Notes under the pieces: generated by a model
Seen by the model: only the letters and a program-made list of their open reading frames with translations
Database searches by the model: none
What the model was told of the DNA's origin: nothing
Made by a program: the position numbers and the translations under genes
Part shown: one piece after another, positions 36,584 through 45,835 of the stretch
How the letters are laid out: each line of letters starts with the position of its first letter
Position numbering within the stretch: position 1 is the stretch's first letter
NCBI GenBank assembly: GCA_019636755.1
Contig: JAHBWZ010000003.1
Span: 186,001 to 250,000, forward strand
Reading direction: 5' to 3'
Length of the DNA: 64,000 bases
Source of the DNA: Phycisphaeraceae bacterium
GTDB taxonomy: Bacteria; Planctomycetota; Phycisphaerae; Phycisphaerales; SM1A02

Positions 36584-38413
36584 TCAGCCGGCGGCGACGA
36601 GCTGGGTATCGACCAGCCGGCGATAGAGCGGCGACGACTCCAGCAGCCGGGCATGCGGCGCGACCGCCTCGATCCGGCCTCCGTCCATCACGACGATCCG
36701 GTCCGCCGCGAGCACCGTCGAGAGGCGATGTGCGATCGCCACGACCGTCCGTCCGGCGAACTCGCTCCGGATCACCTCGCCGATCCGCGCCTCCGACTCG
36801 GAGTCGATCTGGCTGGTCGCCTCGTCCAGGATGAGCAGCGCCGGGCGCCGGAGGATGGCGCGGGCGATGGCGATCCGCTGCCGCTGTCCACCGGAGAGCG
36901 AGCCCCCCTGCTCGGCCAGGTCCGCCGCGTACGCGCCGGGCAGCCGCTCGATGAACTCGTGTGCGAACGCGGCACGCGCCGCCGCCCGGACGTCCGCCTC
37001 GGTCACGTCCTCGCAGCCGAAGGCGATGTTCTCGTGGACAGTGCCCCGGAAGAGTGTCGTCTCCTGGGTGACGACCGCGATCTGGCTCCGCAGACTGCGC
37101 AGCGTGACCTCGCCGATGTCGATGCCGTCGAAGCGCACGCACCCCTGCGTCGGTACGAGCAGGCGCGGGAGCAGGCTCACCAGCGTCGTCTTTCCGCAGC
37201 CGTTGGGCCCGACGATCGCGATGTGCTCCCCCGCGCGGATCCGCAGCGAGATGGTGTCCAGGGCCGGACGGTCCGCGCCCGGATAGGCATAGGAGACGGA
37301 ATCGAACGTGATCTCCTTCGCCAGCGGCGCCAGCGCCGGCCGCGCGGCGCCGTCGGGCTCGGGCGACTCCGCGAGGAGGTCGAAGACCCGCTCGCACGGC
37401 GCGGCGGCGGCATGCAGTTCATTGATGATTCCGGTGAGCGGCCGGAACGATCCTCCCGCGACGCCGAGCGCGCCGAGCGTCAGGATGAAGGTGTCCGGCG
37501 CGATCTGTCCGCGGACGATGCTGCGCGCCGCCAGCAGGGCGAGGACCGCCAGCGCGACGACCGCCATGAGTTCGACCAGCGGCGTCGAGACCGCCCGGGC
37601 GGTCCGGATGCGCAGCTCGTGCCGGACGACATCGTCGTTCACCCGCTCGAAGCGCCGGACGGCGTGCTGCTCCGCCGCGTTCGCCTTGATGCCCCGCAGC
37701 CCCTGCAGCGACTCCGTGGCGATCCGCAGCAGGACCTCCCGCGCGTCGAGGCTCCGGCGGGTCCCCCGCCGGATGCGCTTGCCCAGCTTGCGCAGGACGA
37801 TCGCGAGCAGCGGCGCGATGAGCACCGCCGCCATCGCCAGGCGCCAGTCGAACCACAGCGCGGCGAGGAAGGCGGCGACACCCTTCGTCACCTGCGTCAC
37901 CGACCGACTGACCAGCGCGATGATGCCGTTCTGGATCAGCTCCGCGTCGTTCGCGATCCGCGCGACGAACTCGCTCGGCCCGCGCGAGATCACGCGTCCG
38001 AGCGGCATCTCGACGACGCGCGAGAATGCCTCGGCGCGGATCCGGGCCACCGCGCGGGCGCTCAGCGTCTGCGCGATGAACTGGTGCAGGAAATTGGCCG
38101 CCGCACCGATCACCGCCAGCACGATCAGCGCGGAGAGGACCAGCGTGACGCCCTCCAGGGGTGTCGCGGGCAGCCGCTCGACGAGTTCCGTCGGCACGAC
38201 GATCCACCGGCCCGGTTCGGCGTTCCATTCCGCGGCGACCGTCCGCAGCGACCCCTCGCCGGTGGGGTCCAGCAGGATGCGGAAGATCGGCCCCAGGCCC
38301 ACGAGCCCCGCGCCCAGGCCGCCCGCGGAGATGAACGCGAAGACCATGGCGATCGCGACGCGCTTCCGCGCGGGATGAAGCAGGTGGAAGGCCATGCGCC
38401 AGAAGTGGTTCAT
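36584..38413 (-). CDS. ABC exporter, MsbA/lipid-flippase-like
   Basis: A 609-residue half-transporter with six membrane helices (about residues 20-330) and an ATPase domain: Walker A GPNGCGKTT, signature LSGGQRQR, Walker B ALLILDEATS and VAIAHRLST. The layout matches MsbA and related lipid A or drug exporters. It lies 10 bp after aroA, which it follows in an apparent operon. The substrate cannot be read from the sequence. Confidence 0.9.
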   Translation of the reverse strand: MNHFWRMAFHLLHPARKRVAIAMVFAFISAGGLGAGLVGLGPIFRILLDPTGEGSLRTVAAEWNAEPGRWIVVPTELVERLPATPLEGVTLVLSALIVLAVIGAAANFLHQFIAQTLSARAVARIRAEAFSRVVEMPLGRVISRGPSEFVARIANDAELIQNGIIALVSRSVTQVTKGVAAFLAALWFDWRLAMAAVLIAPLLAIVLRKLGKRIRRGTRRSLDAREVLLRIATESLQGLRGIKANAAEQHAVRRFERVNDDVVRHELRIRTARAVSTPLVELMAVVALAVLALLAARSIVRGQIAPDTFILTLGALGVAGGSFRPLTGIINELHAAAAPCERVFDLLAESPEPDGAARPALAPLAKEITFDSVSYAYPGADRPALDTISLRIRAGEHIAIVGPNGCGKTTLVSLLPRLLVPTQGCVRFDGIDIGEVTLRSLRSQIAVVTQETTLFRGTVHENIAFGCEDVTEADVRAAARAAFAHEFIERLPGAYAADLAEQGGSLSGGQRQRIAIARAILRRPALLILDEATSQIDSESEARIGEVIRSEFAGRTVVAIAHRLSTVLAADRIVVMDGGRIEAVAPHARLLESSPLYRRLVDTQLVAAG

Positions 38414-38423
38414 GTCGCGTCCA

Positions 38424-39764
38424 TCACCTCTCGACGAGCCGGTCGAGGTCGGACCAGAATCCGGGATAGGACTTCGCGACGCACCCGGGATCGCGGATGC
38501 TGATGCCGGGGCGGACCAGGCCGATCACCGCGAAGGTCATCGCGATCCGGTGATCGTTCCAGGTCTCGATGACCGCCGGATGCGGATGGGCGGCGCCGGG
38601 GTCGATCTCGATCGAGTCGCCCGCGGTCTTCGTCCGGATGCCGATCCGTGCGAGCTCGGATGAGAGCGCGGCGAGCCGGTCGCTCTCCTTGTGCACGAGC
38701 GTGTGCAGACCGTCGATCCGCGTGGGTCCGGTCGCCCGCGCCGCCAGCGCCGCACACGCAAGTGCCCCGTCGGGAAAGCGGGAGGCATCGAACGACAGCG
38801 GGCGCGGGCCGGCCCGATGCGAGACACGGGTCCACGGCACCGGTCCGTCGCCGCCGGACTCGACCACCGCGCCCGCCCGCTCGACGATCCCCAGGACCGC
38901 CGCGTCCGGCTGGATCGACGTCCGCGGCAGACCGATCAGCGTCACGTGCGAGGCGCGGTGGATGGCCGCCGCCACCGCGAAGTACGCGGCGCTGCTGGCG
39001 TCGGGCTCGATCGCGACCGTGCCGTCGCCGACGACGGGACCCGGCGCGACGCGCACGAAGGGCTCCGGCGCGTCGAGCGCGAGGTCCACGACGGCGCCGC
39101 GCTCGCGCAGCGCGGCCGCGGAGAGTTCGATGTAGGAGGGACTGGTCACCCCGCCGCGCAGCCGGATGTGGATGCCGTCGTCCAGCCATGGCGCGACCAG
39201 CATGAGCGCGCTGACGAACTGGCCGGACCGCATCGCCGGCGCGTCGACCACGCCGCCGCGGCACCGTGCCGGCGGCGTGATCCGGACCGGCAGATGATCC
39301 TCCGCGCCCAGCGACTGCACGGATGCGCCGAGCTGCCGGATGAGATGGAGTCCTTCCGCGACGGGGCGTTCCCGCATGCGCGGGCTGCCGTCGATCGTGA
39401 CCGGCGCCGCGGCCAGCAGTGCGGCGGCGATCATGAACCGGGAGGGCGTTCCCCCGTCGCCCAGGTCGATCGTGCCCCCGCACGGAAATCGCCCGCCCGT
39501 GCCCTCGATGACGGCACGATCCGCCTCCCTCCGGACGCGGGCACCGATCCGCGCCAGTGCGGTGCACAGCCGGTCGCAGTCATCCGCCCGCAGCGGGTGT
39601 TCCAGGACGGTCGTTCCGCGGGCCAGCGCGGCCAGGACCAGGTGCCGGTTCGTCAGACTCTTGGAGCCGGGCACGCGCAGCGCGACATCGAACGGGTCGG
39701 ACAGCGGCGTGATCGGCCGCGGATCCGGCTGCTCGGCGATGGGGTCTGACTGCTGCACGGACAT
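38424..39764 (-). CDS. aroA: 3-phosphoshikimate 1-carboxyvinyltransferase (EPSP synthase)
   Basis: A 446-residue enzyme that joins shikimate-3-phosphate and phosphoenolpyruvate, the sixth step of the shikimate pathway to aromatic amino acids. Visible are VPGSKSLTNRHLVLAALARG near the start, GGTPSRFMIAAALLAAAP, MRSGQFVSALMLVAP and the catalytic C-terminal WNDHRIAMTFAVIGL. The phosphate-binding block reads GGTPSRFM where many homologues have GTAMRF. Start at 39764; the open frame to 40067 overlaps groES and is rejected. It precedes the exporter by 10 bp. Confidence 0.93.
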   Translation of the reverse strand: MSVQQSDPIAEQPDPRPITPLSDPFDVALRVPGSKSLTNRHLVLAALARGTTVLEHPLRADDCDRLCTALARIGARVRREADRAVIEGTGGRFPCGGTIDLGDGGTPSRFMIAAALLAAAPVTIDGSPRMRERPVAEGLHLIRQLGASVQSLGAEDHLPVRITPPARCRGGVVDAPAMRSGQFVSALMLVAPWLDDGIHIRLRGGVTSPSYIELSAAALRERGAVVDLALDAPEPFVRVAPGPVVGDGTVAIEPDASSAAYFAVAAAIHRASHVTLIGLPRTSIQPDAAVLGIVERAGAVVESGGDGPVPWTRVSHRAGPRPLSFDASRFPDGALACAALAARATGPTRIDGLHTLVHKESDRLAALSSELARIGIRTKTAGDSIEIDPGAAHPHPAVIETWNDHRIAMTFAVIGLVRPGISIRDPGCVAKSYPGFWSDLDRLVER

Positions 39765-39813
39765 CAGGCCCGGGGCGTCCGTCCTCTGCCGATACGTCTG
39801 GCGGCGCCGCGGC

Positions 39814-40149
39814 TCAATGGGCGTCGTCCGCGCGCCGGAAGACCGCCACGATGTCCTCCACCGGCACCACGAAGAGCCGGTTGTCTCCCTCGAAGTCGAC
39901 GGGAATGCCGTGCTTCGGATTGAAGAGCACACGGTCGTACTGGCGGATGGGGTAGTCCGGATCGTTCGCCACCTGGGCCGAGATGGTGACGACCCTGCCG
40001 GTGATCGTCGGGATCTCGATCTTGTCGGGAAGGTGAATGCCCGACTTCGTCTGCTTCTTGTCCTCATCCTTCCGGATGAGCACGCGCTTCCCGATGGGCT
40101 CGACGACTTCGAGCGGCGGCGCGGAGGGGCGCGACTTCGGACTGGTCAT
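39814..40149 (-). CDS. groES: GroES-like co-chaperonin, divergent and unaccompanied by groEL
   Basis: A 111-residue protein (115 from an upstream ATG at 40161; neither has a clear ribosome binding site). The GroES plan is visible: PIGKRVLIRKDED, the mobile loop KKQTKSGIHLPDK, ITGRVVTISAQV, YDRVLFNPKHG, and the closing VVPVEDIVAVF. The insertions and the lack of the GEVVAVG consensus make it divergent. GroES caps the GroEL chaperonin in the cytoplasm. No groEL is adjacent, so it may serve one elsewhere or be specialised. Confidence 0.8.
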   Translation of the reverse strand: MTSPKSRPSAPPLEVVEPIGKRVLIRKDEDKKQTKSGIHLPDKIEIPTITGRVVTISAQVANDPDYPIRQYDRVLFNPKHGIPVDFEGDNRLFVVPVEDIVAVFRRADDAH

Positions 40150-40299
40150 GACGCCGATCATAGCGGCAGTGGCGCCGTGGTCCCGCGCGCGGCCGGCGCC
40201 CCGCCGGCGCGGCGGTGCAGGATCGGGCGCCGTCCCGCGCGGACCCGGTCCGCGTGCATCCCCGCGTCGGCGCGAGCCTGCGCGGGCGCCTCGGGAACT

Positions 40300-40335
40300 G
40301 CATCCGGGGCCGCATCCGGGGCTGATTCCGGGGAT
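40300..40335. repeat. Three tandem 12-bp units
   Basis: Units of the form GCATCCGGGGCC, GCATCCGGGGCT and GATTCCGGGGAT lie in succession in the region between groES and the dioxygenase gene, in non-coding sequence. Confidence 0.75.
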
Positions 40336-40448
40336 TCCGAGGGCGGAGGGTCATGCACGGCGAGGTATCATGCATGGTTCGCCGACCCCGTCGCCGCGCG
40401 CGGCGGACGGCGCTCGACCACGCCCACCCCAGCCGGACGAGGTACACC

Positions 40449-41654
40449 ATGTCCACCGCCAGCCGAACCGCCCGAGCCACCGACATCGACGCCACCCGCG
40501 ATCCTCTTGCCCTGATCGACGTGGACCACGTCCGGTTTCACGTCGGGAACGCGAAGCAGGCAGCGATGTTCTACGCCTGCACCTTCGGCTTCCGCATCGA
40601 CCAGTTCAGCGACCTCACGACGGGGAGCCGCACGGAAGCGTCCTACCTGCTGACGCAGGGCAACATCCGCCTCCTGCTGACGACAGGGCTCTCGAAGGAT
40701 CACCCGGCTCAGCAGGAAGTGCTTCGCTTCGGCGACGGCGTCAAGGACATCGCGCTCACGGTCTTCGATGCGGAGAAGGCGTGGTCCCAGGCGATGCGGA
40801 ACGGCGGCGAGTCGGCGTACGAGCCGAGGGAGTACCGCGATGAGCGCGGCACGGTCGTGATGGCCGGCGTCAAGGCGTACGGCCGGGCCGTGCACTCGTT
40901 CGTCAGCCGGCACGGCGGCTACGCCCTGCCCGAGGTCAAGCGGGGCGGGCTCTTCCTTCCCGGCTTCCGGCGGATCGAGGGCCTGTCGGTCAATGACCAC
41001 AACGAGCGCCATCCCTGCGGCCTCAAGTACGTCGACCACTGCGTCGGCAACGTGGAGGAGGGGCGCATGAATACGTGGGTGAAGTGGTACGAGGACGTCC
41101 TCGGCTTCGCCATGTTCAAGCACTTCGACGACAGGGACATCTCGACCGACTACTCGGCGCTCATGTCCAAGGTGATGGCCTCCGGCAATCACCTCATCAA
41201 GATGCCGATCAACGAGCCGGCCCCCGGAAAGAAGAAAAGCCAGATCCTGGAGTACCTGGAGTGGCACGACATGACCCCGGGCGTCCAGCACCTGGCGCTG
41301 CGGACGGATGACGAGCTGAGTTCGGTGGCGGAACTCCGCCGGCGCGGCGTCGACTTCCTCGCCCTGCCGGACTCGTACTACGAGATCGTCTGGAATCGTG
41401 TCAACACGACGCTCCGCCGCTACGGCCATGAGCCGGTGCGCGAAGATCATGAGCGGATCCGCGACCTCGGCATCCTGGTGGATGCCGACGACGAGGGCTA
41501 CCTGCTCCAGCTCTTCACGAAGCCCCTGCAGGACCGCCCGACGCTCTTCTTCGAGATCATCTGCCGCCGCGGTTCGCAGTCGTTCGGCAAGGGCAACTTC
41601 AAGGCGCTCTTCGAGGCGCTGGAGATCGAGCAGGAACGGCGCGGCAATCTCTGA
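40449..41654 (+). CDS. hppD: 4-hydroxyphenylpyruvate dioxygenase
   Basis: A 401-residue enzyme that turns 4-hydroxyphenylpyruvate into homogentisate, the second step of tyrosine degradation. Two vicinal-oxygen-chelate modules are seen. The metal ligands appear as His in YVDHCVGNV, His in PGVQHLALRTDD and Glu in LFFEIICRRGSQ. The C-terminal FGKGNFKALFEALEIEQERR is the signature tail. Start at 40449 with a GAGG motif ahead. Homogentisate dioxygenase lies 1.4 kb downstream. Confidence 0.95.
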   Translation: MSTASRTARATDIDATRDPLALIDVDHVRFHVGNAKQAAMFYACTFGFRIDQFSDLTTGSRTEASYLLTQGNIRLLLTTGLSKDHPAQQEVLRFGDGVKDIALTVFDAEKAWSQAMRNGGESAYEPREYRDERGTVVMAGVKAYGRAVHSFVSRHGGYALPEVKRGGLFLPGFRRIEGLSVNDHNERHPCGLKYVDHCVGNVEEGRMNTWVKWYEDVLGFAMFKHFDDRDISTDYSALMSKVMASGNHLIKMPINEPAPGKKKSQILEYLEWHDMTPGVQHLALRTDDELSSVAELRRRGVDFLALPDSYYEIVWNRVNTTLRRYGHEPVREDHERIRDLGILVDADDEGYLLQLFTKPLQDRPTLFFEIICRRGSQSFGKGNFKALFEALEIEQERRGNL

Positions 41655-41672
41655 GTCCGCCTGGACGCCGGA

Positions 41673-41727
41673 CCGGGGCGTCCGCCTCGCCGGCCGCACG
41701 CCATTGGCGGCGCGGCGGACGCCCCGG
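41673..41727. terminator. Bidirectional hairpin between convergent genes
   Basis: Arms 41673-41686 and 41714-41727 are perfectly complementary over 14 bp with a 27-base loop. It fills the gap between the dioxygenase gene and the convergent membrane-protein gene and would end both transcripts. Confidence 0.6.
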
Positions 41728-41735
41728 CGGACGGG

Positions 41736-42116
41736 TCACGCCTTCTTCGTCATGCGTGCCTGCGCGAATGAGCGCACGCCGGCGCCGAGGTAGATCGCGC
41801 AGATGGCGAACATGATCGTCTGCACGACCACCGCGGTCGGGCGCGCCACCTCCGCGCCCCGGACCAGGTCGATCGTGCCGGTCACGCCGCGCACCGTGCC
41901 CAGGATCCCGAGAACCGCGATGAGCATCGCGATGTGCATCGCGTGCCTGCGGAAGCCCGCGTGCCGCCCGGCGACACCGCCCAGGACGACGAACGGGATG
42001 CCGAAGAACGCCGGGATCAGGGCGGTGACGCTCCGCTGATCCGACTGCAGGAAGAGGTAGGCGATCAGGCCCAGGACGACGAGGCAGATCCCGGTCAGGA
42101 CGGTGATGCGTGGCAT
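41736..42116 (-). CDS. Small membrane protein with four helices
   Basis: A 126-residue protein starting MPRITVLTGICLVVLGLIAY. It has about four hydrophobic helices (residues 5-22, 33-50, 62-80 and 98-118) with short loops, and the sequence ends ARMTKKA. No family was recognised. The frame extends far upstream to 43025 but that part is a shadow of the Nudix gene; the ATG at 42116 lies just before it on the opposite strand. Confidence 0.75.
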   Translation of the reverse strand: MPRITVLTGICLVVLGLIAYLFLQSDQRSVTALIPAFFGIPFVVLGGVAGRHAGFRRHAMHIAMLIAVLGILGTVRGVTGTIDLVRGAEVARPTAVVVQTIMFAICAIYLGAGVRSFAQARMTKKA

Positions 42117-42188
42117 GGTGCGTATCCCTCGGGCTGGATGTGGACCGGTCCGGGCCGGCGGATGTGGCCGCATGGTAGTCGGTGGGCG

Positions 42189-42695
42189 ATGTACCATCCG
42201 ATTCCGCCCCGCCACCTCGCGCGCATGGAGTCTCCCGCGTCCAGTGTTCCCGATGCCGACCAGGCCGGCGTGATCCCGTTCCGAGTGCGGGACGGCCGGC
42301 CGTTCGTGGCGCTGATCACGAGTCGGCGCAGCGCTCGCTGGGTGATTCCGAAGGGCCTGATCGACCCCGGTGAGACCGCCTTCGAGGCCGCACGGCGCGA
42401 GGCGTGGGAGGAAGCGGGCCTGCACGGCACCGTCAGCGAGCGCGCCGTGGGGCGCTACCGGTACGGCAAGTGGGGACGGGAGTGGACCGTCGCCGTGCAT
42501 CTCATGGACGTGGACTTCGCCGCCGACCGGTGGCCGGAGTCCGCGGTCCGGGCCCGTCACTGGATGACGGTGGCGGAAGCCGCGGCGTGCGTCAGCGAGG
42601 CCGGCCTGGCACGGCTCATTCTGGATCTGCCGCGACTCGCCGGACTCACGCGCCCCCACGACCCGGGACCCGGAGATCCGACCGCCGCGCGCTGA
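42189..42695 (+). CDS. Nudix hydrolase
   Basis: A 168-residue protein (alternative ATG at 42225 gives 156). The Nudix box is complete: G at GLIDPGE, then REAWEEAGL, fitting G-x5-E-x7-REUxEExGU. Members hydrolyse nucleoside diphosphates linked to another moiety, with a divalent metal. The flanking sequence (AGVIPFRVRDGRPFVALIT, WVIPKG) resembles the diadenosine/diphosphoinositol-type Nudix group. It diverges from the small membrane protein; the C-terminal 20 residues are Pro/Gly-rich. Confidence 0.85.
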   Translation: MYHPIPPRHLARMESPASSVPDADQAGVIPFRVRDGRPFVALITSRRSARWVIPKGLIDPGETAFEAARREAWEEAGLHGTVSERAVGRYRYGKWGREWTVAVHLMDVDFAADRWPESAVRARHWMTVAEAAACVSEAGLARLILDLPRLAGLTRPHDPGPGDPTAAR

Positions 42696-43047
42696 TCCGG
42701 GCGACCGCGGGACGGACACGTCTCCGCGATGCGACCGGACCGGAGAAAAGACCGGCCTCCGTCGCTCGTGATGTCGGAGGGCGACGGCGGCCGGCCGGGA
42801 GGAGGAGCGTGCAGGTTCCGTGTGTATCGGCAGGGACCTGAGTCGCGGATCACAACGCGCGGATCGACGACGTCGCCCTGCCCGCCACCTGCCGGAACCG
42901 GCGGTCCCGCGCTGACCGCGCGGTAGAATCGCCCCGGGCGGCCGCGGCCGTGGCCCGCACATCCCGTGCCTCGTCATCGGACGGCCCCAGGAATCATCTC
43001 GACGCCCCCGATGCGGGACCCCCACACGCGTTCCCGGAGATCACACC
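42696..43047. other. Intergenic region upstream of hmgA
   Basis: 352 bp without a supported gene. A small open frame at 42729-42926 has no ribosome binding site or recognisable product. A TAGAAT hexamer near 42924 could be a -10 element, but no matching -35 is seen. Confidence 0.45.
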
Positions 43048-44343
43048 ATGCCGTTCTACGCCCGACTCGGCCAGCTGCCCGCGAAGCGGCACATTCAGTT
43101 CCGTCGTCCCGACGGCGCGCTCTATTCCGAGGAAGTGTTCGGCACCGAGGGGTTCGTGGGCCCGACCTCGACGCTCTATCACATTCATCCCCCGACCCAG
43201 GTCTCGGGCTGGAAGACGCTGTACACCACGCGACCCGAGTACGTGGAGACCGAGGTCATGCGGATGCGTCATGTCCGCACCGCGCATCTCCCGGCGAAGG
43301 GCGACCCGATCACGGGACGCATCATTCTCTTCGGGAACGCCGACTGCGAGATGGCGATCTGCGTCCCGAAGGACCCGATGTCCTACCACTACAAGAACGC
43401 ACAGGGCGACGAGTGCCTCTTCATCCACTTCGGGTCGGGCACGATGTTCACGTCGTTCGGCACGCTGAAGTTCCGGCCGCGGGACTACATCATCGTGCCG
43501 AAGGGCGTCACCTACCGCATGGCGTTTGACGCGCCCGCCAAGGGCGATCCCCCGCCGCGGTTCCTGGTCATCGAGACCGCCAACGGTTCTCACATCCTTC
43601 CGCCGCCGCGCTACCTCTCGAAGAAGACCGCCCAGTTCCTCGAACACGCCCCCTTCTGCGAGCGCGATCTCCGGCTCCCGGAATTCCCGCTGACGTTCGA
43701 CGAGTCCGGCGAGTTCGACGTCCGCATCAAGGCGCGTGACTGCGTGCACTCATACATCTACGACTACCACCCGCTGGACGTGGTGGGCTGGGACGGCTGC
43801 TACTACCCGTACATCTTCAACATCGACGACTTCAGCCCGATCGTGGGCAAGCATCACCTCCCGCCGCCGACGCACCAGACCTTCGAGGCACACAACTTCG
43901 TCATCTGCTCGTTCTGCCCCCGGGTGCTCGACTTCCACCCGGACGCGATCCCGGTCCCGTACAACCACTCCAATCTCGACTCGGACGAAGTGCTCTACTA
44001 CGTGGACGGAGACTACAAGGCGCGCAAGGGCATCGAGGTGGGTTCCCTGACCGCGCACCCCCAGGGCATCCCGCACGGTCCCCATCCGGGCACCATCGAG
44101 AAGTCGCTCGGCGCCACGTGGACGAGCGAACTCGCCGTCATGTGCGACACCTTCCGCCCGCTGCACCCGACGAAGGCGGCGCTCGACATGGATGACCAGG
44201 CGTATCCGGCGTCGTGGACCGGCGAGCACTTTCCGAAGTCGCTCGGCGGACCGGGCGGTCCCGCGAGCAACGGCGCCGGCAGACACCTGCCCGACGGGCG
44301 GCCCGCGGGGATCCTTCACACCGCCGTCGACACCAGCGGCTGA
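43048..44343 (+). CDS. hmgA: Homogentisate 1,2-dioxygenase
   Basis: A 431-residue cupin-fold dioxygenase that cleaves the ring of homogentisate to maleylacetoacetate. Key features are HIQFRRPDGALYSEEVFGTE near the start, the iron-binding stretch YNHSNLDSDEVLYYVDGDY, and GIPHGPHPGT, which carries the second and third histidine ligands. It follows a good GGAG ribosome binding site. It is in the same orientation as the 4-hydroxyphenylpyruvate dioxygenase gene upstream and is followed after 8 bp by an uncharacterised protein. Confidence 0.9.
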   Translation: MPFYARLGQLPAKRHIQFRRPDGALYSEEVFGTEGFVGPTSTLYHIHPPTQVSGWKTLYTTRPEYVETEVMRMRHVRTAHLPAKGDPITGRIILFGNADCEMAICVPKDPMSYHYKNAQGDECLFIHFGSGTMFTSFGTLKFRPRDYIIVPKGVTYRMAFDAPAKGDPPPRFLVIETANGSHILPPPRYLSKKTAQFLEHAPFCERDLRLPEFPLTFDESGEFDVRIKARDCVHSYIYDYHPLDVVGWDGCYYPYIFNIDDFSPIVGKHHLPPPTHQTFEAHNFVICSFCPRVLDFHPDAIPVPYNHSNLDSDEVLYYVDGDYKARKGIEVGSLTAHPQGIPHGPHPGTIEKSLGATWTSELAVMCDTFRPLHPTKAALDMDDQAYPASWTGEHFPKSLGGPGGPASNGAGRHLPDGRPAGILHTAVDTSG

Positions 44344-44351
44344 GACCCGTC

Positions 44352-45731
44352 GTGGCTGCGGACAGTCATCCGGGCTGGACGTGGCCGGCACGCCTGCTGG
44401 CGGGCGTGATCGTGCTGCTGCTGCTGCGTGCGGGCGTGCGGGCGGTGCTGCTTTCACCGCCTCCGGACGACGCGGAGGCGCTGTTCGCGGCGTGGCGGGC
44501 GTTCATCGAGTCGGACCAGCCGGCCGAAGGCGAGAATGCCGCCGATCTCCTGTGGGAACTGAGCAGTCTGCTCGACGAGGCCGAGTCAGCATCCGACCCC
44601 ACGTGGACCATCATCGCCGCGCTCCCGCCAGGTGCGCACCTCAAGGCGCATGTCACGCGACTCCGCCGGGACCTGGGAATCTCCCAGGATCTCAGCCTGG
44701 CATGGTGGTCGGGATTCCCATCGACGGAACCGCTGTTCGCGCTGCTGCCTGAGCGGATGGTGTGCCGGCAGCTCGAAGCGACGGAGTTCGATGCGCGCCT
44801 CGACCGGCTCGCCACGGCCCCGCGGGCGATCGTCGATTCTTCCCACCGGTGGACTGACGCCGCCGCCGGACCGCCGTACGTGCTCCTGCTGCCGGAACTC
44901 GGCACGGCGCGGCGGATCGTCCGCATGCTCGCACTCCGTCTCCGGATGCGCCTCGCGGAAGGCCGGTGGGCGGACGCGAACCGCGATGCGGAACGCATTG
45001 CGGCCCTGTCGAACGCCGTGCGGCGGATGAGCCCCTCCGTCATCGGTGAACTCGTCCACGGCGCGAATGCGCAGCAGATCCGGGCCACGCTCCTCGACGG
45101 GCTCAGCGCGGCGGGCGCCGCGCACGACGTCCTTGCCGGGTTCGCACGGCACTTCGAGGCCGATCCGCCCGACCAGTCGCGCGCCCTGCATGGCATGCAG
45201 CTCGCCTTCCTGGCCGAGATCGGATCGTGCTTCGAGAACGACGGCGACGGTGACGGCGCGCTGCGGAGCGAGAGCCTGGTGCTGTACGACCATGACGGCC
45301 TGCAGCCCGGCGTCCTGAAGGGCATCCACCCGGGACGCCGCTGGACGCTCCGGATGCTGGACCGCATCCTGGCCTCGCCGCCCGCCGGCCCCGGTTCCGA
45401 TGACCTCATCGCGTCGCTGCCACGGCGCGCGTTCTTCCTCCGGATGCTCGCGGGCTGGAGTCCCGGTGCATCCGGACCGGCCATGGACAGGATCGAGCAG
45501 TCGGCCCTGCACGATCGCGCGCTCTTCGCCGCGATGCGATATGCACGCCTCCACGGCCGTGAGCCGGTCTCGACGCTCGATCTCGTCCCGGACTTCCTTC
45601 CCGAACCACTCCTCGCGCCCGGTACGACGACGCCATGGTTCATCGTCCCGGACCCGGATGGACGAGGCGGACGCGCCCTGTCCGTCGGTCCGCCGGACGG
45701 ACCCGAGCCGCCGGCACCCGCGCGGGAGTGA
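44352..45731 (+). CDS. Uncharacterised membrane-anchored protein after hmgA
   Basis: A 459-residue protein from a GTG at 44352, 8 bp after the hmgA stop. One N-terminal hydrophobic helix (LLAGVIVLLLLRAGVRAVLL) precedes a helical region rich in Leu, Ala and Arg, with motifs such as ARRIVRMLALRLRMRLAEGR and RALHGMQLAFLAEIGSC. It resembles planctomycete-type uncharacterised proteins of about this length with one N-terminal helix, but no family was recognised. The close spacing suggests co-expression with hmgA; a role in tyrosine catabolism is not shown. Confidence 0.65.
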   Translation: MAADSHPGWTWPARLLAGVIVLLLLRAGVRAVLLSPPPDDAEALFAAWRAFIESDQPAEGENAADLLWELSSLLDEAESASDPTWTIIAALPPGAHLKAHVTRLRRDLGISQDLSLAWWSGFPSTEPLFALLPERMVCRQLEATEFDARLDRLATAPRAIVDSSHRWTDAAAGPPYVLLLPELGTARRIVRMLALRLRMRLAEGRWADANRDAERIAALSNAVRRMSPSVIGELVHGANAQQIRATLLDGLSAAGAAHDVLAGFARHFEADPPDQSRALHGMQLAFLAEIGSCFENDGDGDGALRSESLVLYDHDGLQPGVLKGIHPGRRWTLRMLDRILASPPAGPGSDDLIASLPRRAFFLRMLAGWSPGASGPAMDRIEQSALHDRALFAAMRYARLHGREPVSTLDLVPDFLPEPLLAPGTTTPWFIVPDPDGRGGRALSVGPPDGPEPPAPARE

Positions 45732-45835
45732 CCCGTCCGCGCCGCGGGGCCGGCGCGGTCGTCCGGGAAATCCGGCAGGACGCGAGAGATTCACGCGCCG
45801 GCGGCGTTGGTCGTGGACCCAAGGAGCCACACCAC

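Noticed and set aside
42729-42926. Small open frame upstream of hmgA
   Set aside because: No ribosome binding site, Pro/Arg-rich composition without a recognisable motif, and it lies in what looks like a promoter region.
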